Positions 25,232-38,500 of a DNA stretch of 64,000 nucleotides are shown here, piece by piece (position 1 is the first letter of the stretch; each line of letters starts with the position of its first letter). The notes under the pieces are model-generated. The model was not told the origin of the DNA, did no database searches, and saw nothing but the letters and a program-made list of their open reading frames with translations. The DNA lies in the NCBI RefSeq assembly GCF_030272615.1, contig NC_081414.1:519385185-519449184 (forward strand), read 5' to 3'. This DNA comes from Cryptomeria japonica (Eukaryota; Streptophyta; Pinopsida; Cupressales; Cupressaceae). Made by a program: the position numbers and the translations under genes.

Positions 25232-25253
25232 AAACCTTGCTCTGTTAACAAAA
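25232..25253 (-). other. Degenerate primer-binding region of gypsy-G
   Basis: After the 5' LTR end on the minus strand comes TTTTGTTAACAGAGCAAGG, which resembles TTGGTATCAGAGC only loosely. It is either a decayed tRNA-Met site or another tRNA; I cannot decide. Confidence 0.4.
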
Positions 25254-25648
25254 TGTCATGCCCAAACTTTTGGGCACGAAATGGATAATTTTTTTTAAAA
25301 AAATAACAACCTAATAGCATTAAACTCGCTAATATGAAACATACTAACAAGTTTCGTCTTAACTATGTTTTGAGTTAACTCTAACCACTAACTCAAGTAA
25401 GTGAAAATAATTTAAATTAAATGTGGAATACTAAAAGAGTTATTTGTGAGTCGTGGCCCGCAGCCACGGCTACGCCGTCGCTGTGGGATGCCACCCACAG
25501 AGGGTTGCGGCCCATAGTGGTAGCTATGGCCGCCGCCCACAGTGTGGGGGGGGGGGGAGCGCGAGGCTCCCCCAGTTTACTCAATTTAATTTTTATTTTT
25601 TTAAAAATAAATTAAAAATCTTTTTTTTGGTTTCTTTTTTAAATATAT

Positions 25649-25690
<42 letters not shown>

Positions 25691-27460
25691 CTAACCATGG
25701 CTAAATCACAAGTAGGTTTAATATAGATTTTCATAAATGTATAATGTTATATTTTTTTTCTTTAAATATTTATAGGAACTTATTAAAATAAATAGCATCA
25801 TAGCATTAAACCAATATTTTTATTTCATCTTTTACATCTAGACATGAATCTATAGTGCAATTATTTAATTTTGATTCTGCAATAAATAAAGGAGAAGATG
25901 ATAGAATTAATTAAATTTATGCAGCAACTATATTAGTCTAGAAAACATTGAAAGGCATGTTAATTTTTCTTAGATTTATTTTCTACGAATAAATAAAAGG
26001 GGAAATGATAGAATTTAATAAACTATATTTTCATTTCCATAAATAGGACTAAATATTTTATTTCCAGCTTACTAACATACATGCTTTTCTATTTCATTCT
26101 TTTCCAAGATTTCAAATGCTTAAGGGGATAAAACGAATTTCTTGATTTTCAAAATAACACATACACAACAAATATTATTTTCAAAACTATAGGAACTAAA
26201 TCCAGAAATACACATTTCATTTTTTTGCAACAAAATAATACTTAATAAAAATAATGCATTCCTTTAAAGTTTATTTAAAAGGCAATATAGTCAACATTAC
26301 AATTGGGTGAGATACCTATCTAGTCTCTCTTTTCTATTAAATGAGGACTTTAAATAAATGAATACATTTCTTTCAAAATAAATACAACATGCAACTTTTA
26401 TTTATATTTTTGCAACTGAAAAATATAGCATCCCTTTTCTTATTCTTTTCTGCAAATCAAGAACAAAAACCAGCAACTCCTAGCTTGTCTTTTTCTTTTC
26501 TTTCCAAGCAATCCTGCAAATAAATCATAAGGCTTGACCATGAAGTGCTCACCTCCCAGCCTAGGATTACTAGAAGCCACCCCCGAGCTTGGAGAACCAA
26601 GCCCTAGATAGGTTACAGACATGCAAACACAACAAGCAAGGGAAAAACACTCAACAACACTTTCCCAACCAAGGCTACACTTCATCACAAAATGTGATGA
26701 TTTTACATGGGTGGTAGTGTACCAAAAACCCTGAGGAGACTGCAAGAATGGTAGATCACAATGCCACCTCATGGCAAACAAAGATATTTCATAAGTTCAT
26801 TAACCCCACATTTCTTATGCCCCCCAAGGCATTCATGTCATACTTTCTCCCCTTATGACCCCCAAATGCACAAATCAGGCCATGCAACAAGGGTCACATA
26901 TACACCCATTGAGTTCACTCTGATAATGAGAGTCTATACAACCCCTGGCTTAATGAATGTACATAGGTCTAGGTTTGGTTCTCCATAATATTTCCATGCT
27001 CACATGGATAATTTTCCTGCGCATCTCAATTACACATTAGTAATTCCAATAACCTCATATAGTATTAAACACATGAATAAGAATACACATGAAACACTCT
27101 GCATATAATTTACATTTAAACAAATTGATATATCTTATATCCAAATAAATCCACATAAGAAATTATCATAATCCACATAATGTTGATCCATACATAAAAC
27201 ATGCATCCTATTTCTATCATCATAGTAAAGTCTCGCAATTCCAATAATGACATACATCATCACAAAGTAATCCTATTCTAGAATCATATAGAGTTCTATA
27301 TCTATAATGCATAGAAATGAAGCATCAATATATATCAATGTTATCCAAATCATGGAATCATATAAGTTCCAAATCCATAATGCATAAAAATAAAGCATCC
27401 ATAATAGTCTCAACATGAAAAATACTAAAATGCTAGGATGAGTCGATGTAGGGCCTCATA
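25254..27460 (-). repeat. 5' LTR of gypsy-G with two large deletions (2207 bp)
   Basis: It aligns with the 3' LTR but lacks sequence equivalent to about 16459-17275 (junction near 25446) and about 18900-19900 (junction near 26935). The first deletion removes the AT-rich promoter-like segment and part of the GC-rich island. Its outer end reads CATA instead of CACA. GTGTT follows at 27461. Confidence 0.9.
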
Positions 27461-27950
27461 GTGTTCTTGGCAAGTGTAAACAATTGAGTTATCTATGTTT
27501 CTCTTATTTCATGGAAGTTAACTTGGTTGTAGATATTGATATTTGAAGCTAGTTCTATGTGAAATTTTTTTATGAAAAAGATGTATGGGTAAAGGAAGTT
27601 GATCTTAATGGCATGTTTTCTTGTCATAGTTGGTAGATGAGTATGGTAATTGTTGTTTACCTCTTTGTAATGCATTAACTTGGTGTAATGAAAGGGAAAA
27701 AATTATTGTTTCTCTGCTATGATTGTGTATAATTCCTAGAATGTTATAAGAAATGTATGTATTTAGATGTATCTTGCCAATGGGTAATGGCATTTGTAAA
27801 GGATTTAGCAATAATGTTTCATTTATTTATGGAAAGATTCCTATGTGCAATTTAATATTTGTTGAATGAGTTTCAAGGCTTATGCATGTGACATGTTCTC
27901 CGTCTAGCCTTACGACTTCCAAGAGTAAGTCAGAACCTAGGGGGGAAGAA
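27461..27950 (+). other. LARD-O internal domain, piece 3 and polypurine tract
   Basis: Resumes LARD-O after gypsy-G and aligns with 9070-9564 of LARD-1. It ends in the purine run CTAGGGGGGAAGAA at 27937-27950 directly before the 3' LTR. No gene; the minus-strand frames here overlap the non-coding repeat. Confidence 0.85.
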
Positions 27951-30900
27951 TGTAGTACCCTTGCCCTAATCAATTTCTAATCTCAGTTTGACCTTGGTTA
28001 GTTTATCATAATATTAATGTGTTTTGATTTTAGTGCATAACTGTTAATGTGGTTTTCACACCAGTTTGTATGCAAGTTTATTAGTTCTCCTATTTCGTGT
28101 TATTAATCTCGAGCTAACACTTTCATTAAGTATATATATGTATGCATGTATGACTCTTGGTTGCAGGAGATTTTAGGTACAGTATCGCATGGGTGCAAGG
28201 TTCGTCTCCACCTGAATTCGTAGGTTTGAGTGTACTTTAATCCTTAGAGTTGGATTAGGTGGTCGTGAGATCCTCGTTTGACCATAATCATGCTCAAGTG
28301 AGCATCGTCAGTCGTTGTCGGTATTCCCTTTGGTTGGGTATGCGGGTCATCTATCTGGTTGACTTTATTGGGTTACGTGTTTTGTTTATGGTTAAATTGA
28401 GTATTTAATCCTTATTATCTAGTTGGATTTAATGTGTGTTTATGCATTAGTATTTTGGGGGACTAAATTAAATAGGTCCTTTTTTATGTGATTAGTCGTT
28501 AATTGAATTGCTCATTTCAAGTTGGTGGCAATTTCAATTAAATGGTTAATTTTAATGTCAAATTTATTTTGTTTATGCTTGTGAAAAGAAAGATTTAAAT
28601 TTAATTGAAATAGAATTAATTTAATCTTGTTGGCTTCTTTGAAATAGAAAGGTTAATTTCAGTTATTTGGAAAAAAATCAATTTTAAATTGAAAAGCAAG
28701 TTTAATTTATTCACATAGTTTAAAAGAATGATTTTAAAGAAAATATTCTAATTCCAAAAATAAAATTTGGTCAAACTTCTCCCATTTAACCTAGGTTTTT
28801 GGAAAAATATGGGAGATTGGTTTTTTTGGAAAATATTTTTGGATGGAAAAATTTGGGGGTTTTGGGAGGAGAAGGAATTTCTTGAGCGAGAGAATTTGGC
28901 TCTTCTTCAATCTTGCTAGGATTGCTGAACCAGGAATATATTATTTGAGTAATTGAGAATAAGATGAAATATTTTTTCATTGGCAATTTTAAAAATTTAA
29001 ACATTCTACTATTGGAAATATTGAAAATTTAATAATGTATCGTTTGGAATATTGGTGATCTAATGATATTTTTATTTAGTAAAATAAATGGTTTAGATTA
29101 TATTCTTTCTCTATATTGAGGCATAGGCAAATGGGCTATTGATATTGTGGTATTGTATTCACCTTGTAATGGTGATTTTTCTATCAATGTATTTTGAAAA
29201 CTTAGATCATATAGAAAACTTGATCAAATTTTATTTGTTTAAATCAATATGGAAGAAGGTTGGCTTTTCCGGTTGTTGCCTATGCAAGTTTAATTTATGT
29301 ATTCTCTTTTGCTTAAGTAATGGCAAGACATTATTTTTTTTATAGGACCCTGTCATATGGATTGATTTGGGGTACCTGTTCCTATCCTTAGTATCCAGTT
29401 TGACTGTTGTTTTGTGGTGGTGTTCTAATTGGTGATATCCTTTATGCGGGTGTCGAATGATGTTTCGTGGTTGACCATAGTTGCGTAGATCTCTAGTTAG
29501 AGTATTGTCAATCAGTGCACCTCATATGAATTCATGTTTGACCAAATGGTTGTTCCCTCCATTTTGAACTCCGTTAGCTTGACCACGTGTATTCCTTGGT
29601 TTTTGAGTTCATTTGAGTGTGGTCTAGTGTCATATGGGAAAGTGGCTTTCAATTGGGGATCGTGCCCAAAGTGGTTGCTGGGTAACCCATCGGAAGTGTG
29701 TCTAAATAAGTGATAACCTAAAATAATATTAGAGAGTTAGTTAATGAATCACTAAGTAAGATAACTATGCCTCACACATGGGATGAGTGCTAACCTAGAC
29801 TCGACATGCAGTGAGAAGGCTTGAAATGGCAAACCATCATCATTGTCTTCACGAAAGGATATGTGGGTCCATATGAGACCTAGATGGGCCAGTGGTTTGG
29901 AATAGGTTGCTAGGGTAACACAGAGGATGTGGCCAAAACCTATGAAGACCTACCATGGTAACCATATTAGGTTATGTGATGACACTTGTCCCCTATGTTC
30001 GCTAGTGTATTATTGTGTTGTCTTGATAGGAGCACTTTTGTGGAGTTGTCCTATTGCTTAAACCCTTTTGAGAACCTGATATCATGCTAGACTTTGGGTT
30101 GCGATGAATTAGTTTTACAGATGCTCCAGTGGACCTTTGTGTTTGCTTCTATTATGTTCAGTTGGATCCTTTCCTATTCAGGGACCATTTATGTATTTAT
30201 TGACCGATGTGATCGTTTGTATATTGGTTATGTTCACCTTGATGGCAGGATTGTAAATGATGTGGACCTCATGTATTAACTTATTTAATGATCAGATGGG
30301 TCTTGCAGTTGAGCAGACCCAGAGATGTAGCCCTATAGGGGTGAACTCTGATATCAATTTGGTGTTATGTGATGCTTATTTTCTTATGTTTCCTTTTTCA
30401 ATTTTAGCATGTATAAATGGAATTATGTTAGAATGTATAAAGTGGATCGGATGGAAGTAATTGTAAATGCATGTATGCAGTCATCTCTTAAATGTAGTAA
30501 ATTGGATCATGAACGAATGTAGATTAGAATTATGGAATATATTCAGTTATTGTTAAGGAAATTAAGTATGCATGGAAAGATCTCATTAGTTTATGATGAG
30601 ATTCAAGTGTGTTATTAAATTAGATGTATGGCTTAAGTTTTAATGAAAGCTTGAATGTAAGGTATGAATAAATTTTAATGGATGAACCTTATCTTGTGAT
30701 CTATATTTTTATCTTACTGAAAGAATTATCCTTCTTTAAGAAATTATCTCATTTTTAAGATAATCGGCTTATTGGATTAATTAGCATGAGTTAAGTTTTA
30801 ATGTTGTATTAAGTAATCGCGTTGGGAAACTCTTTAGGTGTTAGTTGATGTCTTCCGCTATGTAATCTAAATTTTGATATCTCATTATATCATTGCATTG

Positions 30901-30988
30901 TGTTTAATTTAGAAAAAATAAAAAAATATTGCAGTCTATTCTTGTGTTTTAGCTTAGTCCCTTCGGGGTTTCCTAGTGGGGCATTACA
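27951..30988 (+). repeat. 3' LTR of LARD-O (short subtype, 3038 bp)
   Basis: Begins TGTAGTACCC and ends GGGGCATTACA. It is colinear with the LARD-1 LTRs except that about 1.25 kb containing the GC-rich island (equivalent of 2820-4080) is replaced by roughly 250 bp of AT-rich sequence near 28930-29200. It abuts the AT-rich part of the LARD-R LTR. Confidence 0.88.
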
Positions 30989-31564
30989 AAATATATATAT
31001 ATTAAACTTGCTTTTCTAATTAAAATTGATTTTCTTAAATAATTGAAATTAACCTTTCTATTCCAAAATGCAAAAGAGATTAAATTAATTCTATTTCGAA
31101 TAAATTTAAATCTTTCTTTTCAAAATGCATAAACTAAATAAATTCATTATTTAAAATTAACCATTAAATTGAACTTGCTATGAACATGAATAGAGAAATT
31201 TTTAATTAATGATTAATCACATAAAAGAAACCTATTTAATATAATTCCTTAATTAAAATGTGTAAGCACACATTAAATCAAATTAAATACTTAGGATTAA
31301 ATACTCAATTTTACCACATGTAAAGCAGACAACCCAAGAAAGCCAACCAGATACATGACCAGCAAGCCCAAACAAAAAGGAAAACCAACGGACGATTGAC
31401 AATGCTCACTTGAGCATGACTAGGATAAAATGAGGGTTTTATGACCACCTAATCCAAACTCTAAGGACCAAAGAGGTACACTCAAACCTGCGAATCTAGG
31501 TGAAGATGAACTCTCACCTAGGTGGTACTGTACCTACAATCTCCTACAACCATGAGTCACACAA

Positions 31565-31607
<43 letters not shown>

Positions 31608-31821
31608 GATAGTGTTAGCCCGAGATTAATAACATGAATCGGGAGAACAAATAAACTTACATAAAAATCGATGTGAAAGCACATTAATAGGTATGCACAA
31701 TAATCATAATATCTTACTACAACATTACATAATGGTAAATCAACCACCCAAGAATTCCACATAAAAAATTCAACCAAGGTCAAACCGGTTTTACAAAGCT
31801 GACTAGGGTAGGGGCACTACA
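30989..31821 (-). repeat. 3' LTR of LARD-R, 5' portion
   Basis: On the minus strand it starts TGTAGTGCCCCTACC at 31821 and aligns with 38905-39722. The break is in an AT dinucleotide stretch where LARD-O inserted. Confidence 0.85.
31567..31605. repeat. (AT)n microsatellite in LARD-R 3' LTR
   Basis: About 19 AT dinucleotides; the paired LTR has only a few at 39493-39503, so the run expanded after insertion. Confidence 0.95.
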
Positions 31822-31840
31822 TCCTCCCCCCCCCCTAGGC
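31822..31840 (-). other. Polypurine tract of LARD-R
   Basis: On the minus strand CTAGGGGGGGGGGAGGA precedes the LTR start TGTAGTGCCCC. Confidence 0.85.
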
Positions 31841-34800
31841 TCCGACATACTACTGGAAGTCGTAAGGCTAGATGGGAAAACATGCAACACACATTAGCCC
31901 TAAAACTCATTTAACAAATATCAATTTGCACATATGAATCTTTTCACAACTAATTAAAGCATTATTACTAAATTTTCTACTAAAGCCATTATCCATTGGT
32001 AAGTTACATCTAAATCCATACATTTCTTATAACATTCTTGGAATTATCTATAATCATAACAAAGACACAAAAAATTTCTTCCTTTCATCACACCAAATTA
32101 AACCATTAAAAGAGGTAAACAATAATTATCATACTCATCTACCAAATATGACAAGAAACATGCCATCATGATCAATTTCTTTTACCAATCCATCCTCATC
32201 ATAAAATTTTATCGAATAGAACTAGCTTAAAATTTTAAATTCTACAACCAAGTTAGCTTTCATGAATTAAAAGCAACATGTAGAACATGATTGTTAACAC
32301 TTGACATGCATATAAAGACCCTTCCAATGACTATGTCCCATAACATAGTGATAAGTTAACACAATTACTCCATGATTACACATAATAACCATCCACATAA
32401 CTGGAATTCACAACACAAAAGGATACATGTGAACATGTCTAATGCTCGGTCATAGATAATATGCACAATCAACATCTCTATGCCTGATCTCAAAACAAAA
32501 TAACATGATCATAAATATCCAACATCTCACTCAAGGGCTTGATGGTGTTAGGGCACACCATAGCGGTTCTCCCTTCCATACAAGACCCTCATGATCATCC
32601 CTTGCTGCATAAGGTGGTTATCTTCCAAGAGATAGTCACCACACATACGCAGGTAGTGGATCCTAGCTGTATCACAACCTCACATACCCCCATCCTCAAG
32701 GTTCCCTACGTCTACTTCCTCCTACACACTCCACCAAGACCGTCTCATACGTCCTTGGAGAGGAATTCACATTTAAACACAAGACCAACATACGAAAACA
32801 ATAAGGATAATTCAATTTAGCCACCAAAGTACATAAGAATAAAGATGATAATCATCAATTCCAATAATAAGGAAAGAAAATAATCCGGAATTTGCAACTC
32901 CAAATCAAGTAAGCAAAAGATCACAAGATCATGGCTAAACCTTCAAAGTCAAAGTAGAATAAATTGTTGGTCCACAAAGAAATAAATAAGAATATCACAA
33001 CTACACATAACATCACTATGTGACTAGCATCTAGCCACCAACGAGGAAGGAAGGAACAAACATCTAGCTATTGTAGTAGCTCATCATGTGGTGTGGCCTA
33101 GTCACACATCCACACGACATGGCAATGTGCACCTCGACATCACCCTGCATCACGTCGTCACGGGACATGGCAATACTCCAAGTAGAGAAGACATGCAATG
33201 GACATATCCTGCATGGTAGTGTACCTCACAAAAAAAGGCACACATAGGTCACGTCCCACATAGCGACGTATCACTCAGGATACTCATCATAAGCTAGAGG
33301 TATACATGGCTAAGGTCTAACCACATGTCTACCAACACCTACTAACTGGAAGCTCATGTGGATAAACCTACCTATCATGAAGACAAGGCAAAGGATCCTC
33401 TAAGATACAACATTACTATGCTCAAGAACTGCCAACAATATGCTCAAATAATAGAGAGAAATAGGCTGGCACACATAAAGCTTATAAATAGATTCATCAA
33501 AAGGGGAAGTATTGAGTACACCTTTAATACAGTTTCATTGTATAACTATATTTTCCTCAAACTAGAGAAGCTATAGTCGCTTCGCACAGACATTACTCAT
33601 ACACCGATCCATACTATTCAAGGAATGGTGACTTCTAATACTACCCCTTAACATACTGAATTACCAACAACCCAAGGTTTGGTACTTAGTAGGGTAACAA
33701 ATAAGCAACATCTCATAAACAATATGGTTTTCCCATACTCATAAGTAAACATATCCTCCATGGTTGATTACTTCACCATCCCATGGGCACATAAAGAAAG
33801 CACAAGTTTGTTACAATACACAAAGAAAGAACTAGTACTAGTTTATTTACATTTATGAGTACTTTTTAGTACGCTATCATCTACTCAAGGAAGGTTTTAA
33901 TTATGCCTTCCACATTAATAACTGAATAAAGTTTATTCTAGATACAAGTACTGAAATTCTTAACAATTCAAAATTATATAAGTAAATAACTTCATTCCTA
34001 TATCTTTCTCTAATTCCACTAAGCATTCATAACCACATTACTAACTATGCAAATTTCTTTCCAAAGCGTAAGACTTTCATCTTCCAATATGAAGCCAAAA
34101 TGCAAAAATACAATTTCTCATGTTTTATAAACATTCTATTTAAATCAATGCACCCTTTAGTGGCATTTCTAAAAATCTTATAATCTAGGAAAATAGAACG
34201 GAAAGAGAGTTTGATAGTCAAACCATTTCTTACATAAGCACAAGATTTAACAAGATCACACAATATTATAAAATTTCTCACTATAAGTCTATAATTTTAA
34301 TTGCACAGTTTTCATTTCAATTATTATGGTCGCAATAGAATGTTCTAGTTTTCCAAACAAGAAATCAAGTCAGACAATATTATCGATAATACAAGACCTC
34401 ATGCGAACACTCACTACTTTTAATTCAATACAAAACATATCATAATCTATAACCTTTCTTTGAAAATATAAGGTATGATAAGAAGGTAAATGAGAAACTA
34501 TCAACTAAATAATATATATTAATGCATGCACATCAAACAAGCTTTTCATTTGCACTTTATAATCATAATAAGTCAATTATATATATGTCCAAAAGCAAGT
34601 TCAATGTAGCATTGTTAAAATAGGTCCTCAATTGAGTCGGTATAATGAAACACATAAAACAATCTTTCATGGAACACATTAATACACTCTTAGCCACTAT
34701 AACATGTTCCCTTTTTTACATCTTTTACACACCAGGAAGTTTCACATAACAACTATTCGCACATTAATGCACATTACTCTAGATAGAATTTAATTATGTT

Positions 34801-35528
34801 ATTCCTACAATACACATGGAGAATTTTTAATGTAAACATACAATTTTCTCCCAATAATCAAAATGAACTTTTAAACCCATAGCCCTTTTATTATCTAAAA
34901 ACACAAAAGAATCATAAGGTTCACACAAGGGTTCAAGAAGTCACAACCTTTCTCTTGCAATAAGAAAACTCACATAAGAGATAAATACATGTATAACAAA
35001 CATTTTAATTTCTAGAGAGAAAGAGGAGGAAGGGTGATAATCATTCAATTTTCTACAAAATAAGCATTCAACGTTTACCATAAAATTCCTTAAAATGGAC
35101 AACACTAAGCTAGATCATACTCTTAAAACAATCACATTTCGTACTTTCAAATTCAAGACAAGCACTGGCCAACCCAAATGGATTAGTCTAAAGAGTACAA
35201 CAATCAATGAGGAAGGTACATACAACTCTCTTTCAGAAAAAAGAGTAATCATAAACCAAAATATCAATAAGCACACAAAACACATATAATCACTCAAAAG
35301 CACCAACATCAAGTAGGTGAAAACAAGGTGTGATCACACACGTTACACACAATAAAGGTTTGCTCGAAAGAATATGCAAAAGAGAAGAATACGAGTCCTT
35401 AAGATCTTTAAGATCCTATATCTCAATCACACGCATACAAAAGGAGGAAAATCATACAACATAAGGTCTATACACCACACACCAACTAAGCGCACAAGCG
35501 ACACCAAAGATCCCAGTGTTTGCACCCT

Positions 35529-35541
35529 GGCTCTGATACTA
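35529..35541 (-). other. Primer-binding site of LARD-R (tRNA-iMet type, one mismatch)
   Basis: TAGTATCAGAGCC on the minus strand, two bases after the LTR end. Confidence 0.85.
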
Positions 35542-35543
35542 AA

Positions 35544-38500
35544 TGTAATGCCCCGTCAGGAAACCCTGAAGGGATAAAGCTAAAACACATGAATGAAGTG
35601 CAAATAATAATTTTTTTTAAAACAAGACACAACATAATGATATAATAAGTTATCAGAAGCTCAGATAACATGATGGAAGACTAAACAATACCTAAGGAGT
35701 TTCCCAACGTGATTACTTAATTTAACATCTAACTCAACTAACGATATTTGATCTAATTAAGTAGGTTAACTTAATTTCATGTTATTACTTCAAACAAATA
35801 TATAATTTGTTCAGTAAATTAAAATTATAGATAATAGGATGTGTTCATCCATTATGGTTGAAGATGTAGCTAACATGAGAAAATTCACCCATTAAAGTCA
35901 AAATTAGATTACATGATGAGTTTATTCATTAAGGTTAAAATATAGATGGCACAGTGAGGCTCATCCATTAGAGTTAAAGCTATGGATAACATGACTAGGT
36001 TCATCCAATAAATTTTAACCATTCATTACGTTCAATCTTACATTAAACACATGCCATGCTTCTAGTTCCATAATGTACTTTAACTTCATCATAAACTGAT
36101 GAATACTTTGCATGCATACTTAATTACGCTATTGATAACTGAATATATTGCATTAATCAAATCTACATTCTTTTATGATCCCTATTACTGCATTTAATAA
36201 AATGACTACATACATGCATCTATGATTAATTTCATCTAATCCCCATTATACATTTTAACATAAAGAATCCATACATGACAAATTAAAAGGTAACATAAGA
36301 ATGGAAAAACAACACATAACACTGAAATGATCTTGGAGTTCACCCCTAGTGGACTACATCTTCAGGTCTTCTCAAATGCAAGACCCCTCTGATACTTAAT
36401 CAATAGTGAAGAATACATGAGGTTCGTATCATTTACAATCTTGCCATCAAGATGAACATAACCAGTAATACATACGACCACATTGGTCAAATAAATACAT
36501 GAATGATCCCTGAGTAGGAAGGGATCCAATTGAACATAATAAGAAGCAATTATAAAAGATCAACTAGAGCATCCGCAAAACTAAATCTTCACAACCCATC
36601 ATAAGCATCCCATGGTCTCACATGAATATCAAGTTCTCATGAAGGCAATAAACATTTGGATGACTCCACAACCATACTCCTATCAAAGGAAACACAACAA
36701 CACACTAGCGAACATATTCAAGCGAACTCCTAAAACCCAGGAATACACAAGTTCAAGAAAAGGGAGTTCAATATGGTAGGATTACCCACTTGGTCAAACT
36801 GAACTTCATACGGGGTGCCTGACTGATTGTACTCTAACTAGAGACCTGACCAGCACTGGTCTACCACAAACCAATATTAAACACTCGCACAAAGGACATG
36901 ATCGAATACAAACCATCACATGAAAATAGTCAAGATTTAGGTTCAAGGACATAAACCAGTACCCAAACCGACAAACAACAATAACCAACAATTACAAACA
37001 AGGACTTTCCATTCCCTAAGCAAATGTGAAAACATAAAGTTAAACATGCACAGGCATAACCTAGAGAAGACAATCTTTTTCCATATTGGTTAAACATTAC
37101 AATCGATCTAGTTTTCTAGAGGATCTAAGTTTGATTGTAGTAATTTTCCTTGTCTAGGTATAGGCGTTCATGGTTTTCTAACTCCGTAAAGTTGAATTGC
37201 GTTGTACAATAACATAAATACATCATCATGAGTTTTCAAACCATAAATACATTAATATAGTAAGCAGAGCACCCAGTGATCTAAAATCAATTATTCTTTA
37301 ATCACATAAACATATGATATTCATTGTCAAAATAAAACATCATTTTTATTTTATCTTGACACAGTTTATCTATTTTTTTTATTTTTTTTAAAACATAAAA
37401 GTAATACATAATTCCAAAAATCACTAATTATTCTATTTAACTTGCAAAACAATGACAGTTACATCCATACAACATATACAAGAAAATTTCCTCTTTTACA
37501 CAAAATTGAACCAAATAGCTTTCAATTCACAATTGACTGAAGACGGGTTCATAAGCATTATGATTTCCAAACAACCCTTTTTTTTCAAAAAAAAAGAAAA
37601 AAAATAATAGTCAAATGCCATAAATTAATCTAATTAAAGATTTTGGTTTCCCAATAAACTTATATTGACTAAATTGCCTATAAATTAGTAATTAAATATA
37701 AGATCCATATATCATTATAAATTTCAAACAAATCATATCAACTTAAATTTCATTTTCTATCAGCCATATAAAAATCTCAAGTCCTTATATATAATATATA
37801 TATATATATAAACACAGTCACACAGTTTCTATCATTTCTAAAAAACCCAGAAGTTTATTTTTACGAAATTTATAAAGAAGTAAGAATGCAAAGTCACCAA
37901 AAAACCCAAAACATTTGATAGAAACCCAGTTTGTAAATTTGGAGATATTATTGACATTCTGAAACAACAATAAAAACTTCTACAAGGGTTTCATTTTGGA
38001 ACACAATTTGGCAGCATAACAACATGTTAGGGAAGAATTTTTAAACCAAAATAATTCCTTCCAACTTCAATTTAATGGAAATAAAACATGAATCAAAACT
38101 ATATTCAACCAAAAATTGGAAATCAAATAACAAAATCATGAAAAGTTTTCCTGTCCATTTCATTTTTCCCCAAATTAAAAAAATGGAAAATGATTAAATT
38201 TAAACCCCCAAATATGTTATATGAGTTGGATTTTTTTATTTATTTTTATTCTCAGGCAGATTTAATGAACAAATTCAAACAATCAAAACAATGAAACAAA
38301 CAAGAATTCACAGAGAATATTTCATTTCCCATTTTTATTTACTTTTTATTAAATAAAACAACATATTAAATAATCCAACCTGGTTAAGCTTTCTTGGATG
38401 AAAGTTTGGGAAGAGCTACCAATTTTCTCAACTATAGAAATCCTTCAACCAAACTGGTTAAGCTTTCTTGGATAAATTTTTTGAAAGAGCTACCAATTTT

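Larger units (their letters stand above)
16270..27460 (-). mobile_element. Gypsy-G: Ty3/gypsy chromovirus-type element, defective
   Basis: A complete insertion of 11.2 kb read on the minus strand: 5' LTR 25254-27460, degenerate gag-pol 25086-20446 in the order gag, protease, RT, RNase H, integrase and chromodomain-like tail, polypurine tract 20418-20430, 3' LTR 16270-20417. It is flanked by perfect 5-bp GTGTT repeats. RT-before-integrase order makes it Ty3/gypsy; the tail and long LTRs suggest a chromovirus of the Tekay/Del type. Every enzymatic domain is broken by stops, and the 5' LTR has lost about 1.9 kb. Confidence 0.93.
1..30988 (+). mobile_element. LARD-O: outer large retrotransposon derivative, split by two insertions
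   Basis: This is a non-autonomous LTR element whose pieces are colinear: 5' LTR end (1-1157), PBS, internal pieces 1158-1747, 13737-16269 and 27461-27950, polypurine tract, and 3' LTR 27951-30988. When the two inserts (LARD-1 and gypsy-G) are removed, the internal pieces join into about 3.6 kb that aligns by eye along its length with the internal domain of LARD-1. I see no gag or pol coding in it. Its two LTRs look clearly more diverged from each other (near 90 percent by eye) than those of LARD-1, which fits its being the host. It is inserted in the AT-rich part of the 3' LTR of LARD-R. Confidence 0.85.
31822..35543 (-). other. LARD-R internal domain (non-coding)
   Basis: A reverse-complement homologue of 5851-9564. 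Shared blocks are recognisable along its length, including the ACCATGC-rich iterated block at about 33060-33350. Scattered frames of 60-95 codons are not open in the sister copies and carry no motif, so I call no gene. Confidence 0.85.

Noticed and set aside
16270-27460. Gypsy-G as an endogenous pararetrovirus
   Set aside because: Clear LTRs, target-site duplication, PPT and pol order with integrase identify an LTR retrotransposon; no movement-protein or coat motifs seen.
31544-31783. 79-codon minus-strand frame with a Tyr-Ile repeat
   Set aside because: The repeat is the translated AT microsatellite.
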